64,000 nt of DNA from Kineococcus rhizosphaerae (GTDB lineage: Bacteria; Actinomycetota; Actinomycetes; Actinomycetales; Kineococcaceae), in NCBI RefSeq assembly GCF_003002055.1, contig NZ_PVZF01000002.1, forward strand, positions 186,001-250,000. Reading direction: 5' to 3'. Position 1 is the stretch's first letter, and the number at the start of each line of letters is the position of its first letter. A program made the translations under genes and the position numbers. Of this stretch, positions 61,249 to 64,000 are shown one piece after another. The notes under the pieces were generated by a model. It did not search any database. It saw only the letters and a program-made list of their open reading frames with translations, and had not been told where the DNA came from.

Positions 61249-62231
61249 CGCAGCCCGAGCCGGTCGAGGAACCGCAACTGGCGCTGGGTCTGCCACCCCA
61301 GGCCGCCGCCGTGGTCGCCGAACTCCCACACGTCGATCTGCCGGTCCTCGTGCCCCCACCGGTTGAACGCGGCGAACACGGTCGACGGAGGGCAGACGGG
61401 GTCCATGAGGGCCGCGGAGAACAGCGTCGGGACGTTCGCGCGGGAGGCGAGGTTCGCCCCGTCGACGTAGGCCATCGTGGCGAACGTCCGCTCGACCTTC
61501 TCCGGGGAGTGCCGGCGCAGGTAGTCGACGACCTCCAGGTAGGGCCCGTCGCCGGCGACCTGCGCACCGCGGCGGACGTGGCACAGGAACGGGACGTCGA
61601 CGAGCGCGGCGGCCACGCGGCCCGGGGACAGGGCGGCCGCGGCGATGGTGAAGGCCCCGCCCTGGCTGCCGCCGCGCACCACGACCCGGGAGGTGTCGAC
61701 GTCGACGCCGAGGGAGGGCAGGGCGTGCGCGACGTCGACGGCGCGGGCGCAGTCGACGTAGGCGCGGCGGTAGAAGTAGGTCGCCGGGTCCTCGACGCCC
61801 TTGGTCATGAACCCCCGGGCCCACTGGCCCCCGGAGGCGTCGGGGTCGGGGTCGGGGGTGTCGGTGCCCTGACCGCGGGTGTCGACGACGAGCAGCGCGA
61901 AACCCGCCGCGGCCCAGGCGGTCCGGTCCAGGGGCAGGCCCCGGCCACCGGAGTAGCCGATGAACTCCACGGCCACGGGCAGCGGCCCGGGCAGGTGGGC
62001 GGGGCGGATCAGCCAGGCCGCGATGCGGTCCCCGTTCCACCCGGCGAACCGGACGTCGTGGACGGACAGGGCGGGCAGGGCCGGACCGTCGTGGTCGGTG
62101 AGCTCGACGGCGAGGTCGTGCCCGCGCGCCAGGGCCAGGCTCCCGGCCCAGAAGGCGTCGAGGTCGGCGGGTTCGGAGACGTCGCCGCGGTACTCGCGCA
62201 GCACGTCCAGCGGCAGGTCGGTCAGCGGCAC
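61245..62231 (-). CDS. Acetylxylan esterase/cephalosporin-C deacetylase family hydrolase
   Basis: 328 residues of the AXE1 (CE7) family. The RGQGTD motif (119-124), nucleophile S189 in GGSQGG, D277 and H307 in DHGGG form the catalytic set. CE7 enzymes remove acetyl groups from small xylo-oligosaccharides and antibiotics, in the cytoplasm; no signal peptide here. First of three tightly linked genes that end with the LLM oxidoreductase. Confidence 0.92.
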   Translation of the reverse strand: MPLTDLPLDVLREYRGDVSEPADLDAFWAGSLALARGHDLAVELTDHDGPALPALSVHDVRFAGWNGDRIAAWLIRPAHLPGPLPVAVEFIGYSGGRGLPLDRTAWAAAGFALLVVDTRGQGTDTPDPDPDASGGQWARGFMTKGVEDPATYFYRRAYVDCARAVDVAHALPSLGVDVDTSRVVVRGGSQGGAFTIAAAALSPGRVAAALVDVPFLCHVRRGAQVAGDGPYLEVVDYLRRHSPEKVERTFATMAYVDGANLASRANVPTLFSAALMDPVCPPSTVFAAFNRWGHEDRQIDVWEFGDHGGGLGWQTQRQLRFLDRLGLR

Positions 62232-62247
62232 GTGCTGACGCTACTGC

Positions 62248-63123
62248 TCAGGCGAAGGCGGCACGCCCCTGGGCCCGGAACTGCTCCACGGTGTCGCGCA
62301 GGGCGGCGAGGATGTAGTCCGGCACGCGCATGCCCTGCTCGCGGGCCCACAGCAGTTCGCGTTCGACGAGCCCGATCTGGGCGCCGAAGTCCTCGATGGT
62401 CGCGTCCAGGCCCAGGGTGGTCAGGACCTGGCCGAACTGCGCGCGCTGGCGCGGGGTGTGGGCCCCGACGGGGCTGAAGGACTTCCGGCGCAGCACCTTG
62501 GCCAGCCGCACCTGCCACGGGGCCAGCACGTTCTGCTGAATCATCTCCGTCGCCGAGAGGCGGTAGAAGGCGAAGTGGCCGGGCTCCTGGCGGCGGATGG
62601 GCTGCACGACGGTCCGGGAGATGGCGTCCTCGCCCATCTCGTCGAGGCCGTCCACCAGCAGGTTGTAGGCCACGACGGCCGCCTTCTCGGTGGCCGCGCC
62701 GGTCAGGTAGTAGAGCAGCCGCGCGACCTCCTGCACCGGCTTGAAGTGCGCCAGGGAGCCCAGGACGCGGATCTTGGCGCTGACCTCGTCGGTGTTCGGG
62801 TCGGCCGGGGCCAGGTCGATGTCCTGCTGCAGCCGGTCGAGGATCAGGCCGTGCTGGATCTCCTGCGGCTGCCAGACGTCGGCGTAGAAGAGCCGGTCGG
62901 TCTCGGACACGTCCGGCAGCAGCGTCAGCAGCTCCAGGACGTTGCGGTCGACCTCGAGCTCGACGCGGGCCAGGTAGTCGATGACGTGCCCGAAGGTCTC
63001 GCGCACCCGCCGGGGGTCCTTCACGGTCCGGTCGACGGACTCCAGGGTGATGGGCGGGTGCTTCTCACCGAGGCGCAGGACGTGGTCGCGGATGTCCCCG
63101 GGGGTGATGAGCTTTCGCGACAC
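62248..63123 (-). CDS. Ferritin-like di-iron carboxylate protein
   Basis: 291 residues, mostly helical. Candidate iron ligands: Glu in ARVELEVD (E55 or E57), EIQH (88-91), E146 in ATEKAAVVAYN, and EPGH (180-183). Two ExxH motifs and separate Glu residues are the pattern of acyl-ACP-desaturase-like and other ferritin-like oxygenases. The lipid or other substrate is not known. GTG 63123 has GGAG eight bases upstream; an in-frame ATG at 63198 would add 25 residues. Confidence 0.75.
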   Translation of the reverse strand: MSRKLITPGDIRDHVLRLGEKHPPITLESVDRTVKDPRRVRETFGHVIDYLARVELEVDRNVLELLTLLPDVSETDRLFYADVWQPQEIQHGLILDRLQQDIDLAPADPNTDEVSAKIRVLGSLAHFKPVQEVARLLYYLTGAATEKAAVVAYNLLVDGLDEMGEDAISRTVVQPIRRQEPGHFAFYRLSATEMIQQNVLAPWQVRLAKVLRRKSFSPVGAHTPRQRAQFGQVLTTLGLDATIEDFGAQIGLVERELLWAREQGMRVPDYILAALRDTVEQFRAQGRAAFA

Positions 63124-63286
63124 GTGCTTCTCCTGCTTCCTGGTGCCGACCGGTTCGAGCGCCCGCGCACAGTGTGCACTCCCGTGCACCGTGCTCATAA
63201 GGCCACCCTCAGTTCGCAACCGATCACCGGTCGGATGGGTTCCCGGTCCAGGGTGTGGTGCGGATCACGCTCGGGTCGTGCGTGGG

Positions 63287-64000
63287 TCACGCGCGGACGC
63301 GTCGGCGCGCCGTCGCGAGGGTGAAGACCGCGTACGCCGCCAGGCCCAGCGCCACGAGCAGCAGGAGCACCACGCCGAAGGGCTGGGCCGCGATCTCGTG
63401 GAAGGCCGCGTCCAGCCCGCGGGACTTGCCGGTGTCCCCGGTGGCCGAGACGACCACGAGCGCCCCCAGCACCCCGAAGGCGACACCGCGGGCCACCCAC
63501 CCGGCCACGCCCAGCGCCGTCAGGGCGGGGGACAGGGAGCCGGAGACCTTCTCCTCGAAGTGCTTGCGCACCCCCTGCACGACGAGGGCGACCCCCACGC
63601 CGACGACCACCAGCCCCGCCACCACGACGAGGACGGCACCGCCCGGGGCCTCCAGGACCCGCTGGGTGAGGCTCTGCTGCTGGGCCCCCGAGGACGTGCC
63701 CGAGCCGGTGGCGAACTTCACGCAGGAGACCGCCAGGGCCGCCGCGACGACGGCCTTGACGACCGCCTTGACCCGGTGCGACGTCTTGTCCGCCGTCACG
63801 ACCGTGACCACCTGCCAGGCCAGCAGGGCGAGGAAGCCGACGGCCAGCACGACCAGCAGCACCGTCCCGAAGGGCTTCGACGCGATCTGGGCCAGCGCCC
63901 CGCTGGAGTCGGCCGAACCACCCGAACCGCCCAGCGCGACCTGCGCGGCCAGCCAGGCCACGAGCAGGTAGACGACCCCCTCGGCCGCCACCCCCGCCCG
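63287..64000 (-). CDS. DUF1206 membrane protein, N-terminus outside window
   Basis: 238 codons are visible. Three copies of a two-helix unit (GVVYLLVAWLAAQ, then KPFGTVLLVVLAVGFLALLAWQ, and similar later pairs such as QPFGVVLLLLVALGLAAYAVF) make six or so membrane segments, the DUF1206 layout. The reading frame stays open to the window edge and the sequence before the first GTG (RAG, then VAAEGVVYL) continues the family pattern, so the true start lies outside. Function unknown. Confidence 0.85.
   Translation of the reverse strand, partial: RAGVAAEGVVYLLVAWLAAQVALGGSGGSADSSGALAQIASKPFGTVLLVVLAVGFLALLAWQVVTVVTADKTSHRVKAVVKAVVAAALAVSCVKFATGSGTSSGAQQQSLTQRVLEAPGGAVLVVVAGLVVVGVGVALVVQGVRKHFEEKVSGSLSPALTALGVAGWVARGVAFGVLGALVVVSATGDTGKSRGLDAAFHEIAAQPFGVVLLLLVALGLAAYAVFTLATARRRVRA

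Overview
The window is very GC-rich DNA from an actinobacterium. GTG starts are frequent, 4-base GTGA and TGATG overlaps are common, and several genes show a -10 box six or seven bases before the start codon (leaderless type). Housekeeping markers (leuS, comEA-comEC, holA, rpsT, lepA) and wall-associated LGFP-repeat proteins fit a member of the Kineosporiales/Micrococcales side of the phylum. Kineococcus is my best guess, but this is inference and no search was run.

Layout. 1-8300: a divergent pair (luciferase-like oxidoreductase, shikimate dehydrogenase-like protein), a membrane GGDEF protein with a degenerate signature, leuS behind a possible attenuator leader, a GNAT acetyltransferase, and a degenerate-FHA protein coupled to a transmembrane Ser/Thr kinase. 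8380-20302: secreted or carbohydrate-linked genes (GH16 with two FN3 domains, a mosaic SGNH hydrolase with six DGGVF-type repeats, GH3 with a divergent TetR regulator), an NmrA-like reductase, and comEA-comEC.

20884-38350 is a large catabolic island: six amidohydrolase-superfamily enzymes (AtzB/TrzN-like, D-aminoacylase-like, imidazolonepropionase-like, adenosine deaminase-like, adenine deaminase-like, YtcJ-like), a cytidine-deaminase-fold deaminase, a PucR regulator, an NtaA/DszA-type flavin monooxygenase, an acyl-CoA-dehydrogenase-fold flavoprotein and an NMT1/SsuA-type ABC importer. It looks like import and stepwise deamination and ring opening of an N-heterocycle (purine, pterin or similar). 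The substrate is unknown.

38331-46541: an HIBADH-like dehydrogenase, an LGFP-repeat exoprotein, holA, rpsT, the ATP-grasp/alpha-E/transglutaminase triad and a PPOX-family flavoprotein. 46562-50613 (minus strand) is the most unusual block: MauE-like and MauD-like redox proteins, a 26-codon micro-ORF, a polytopic membrane protein, a small unknown protein, and a Tat-exported, Cys-rich protein resembling the methylamine dehydrogenase light chain fused to six LGFP repeats. No heavy chain or MauG is present, so it is not an ordinary methylamine dehydrogenase operon.

50666-64000: a DUF4349 lipoprotein, lepA, and a LacI-controlled fructan/sucrose locus (GH32 plus sugar ABC importer) with a paired ACACGTGT operator. 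After these come a second luciferase-like oxidoreductase coupled to a PTH2-family protein and an acetylxylan-esterase-like hydrolase, a ferritin-like di-iron protein, and a DUF1206 membrane protein cut by the window edge. No tRNA, rRNA, CRISPR array, insertion sequence or prophage was recognised.
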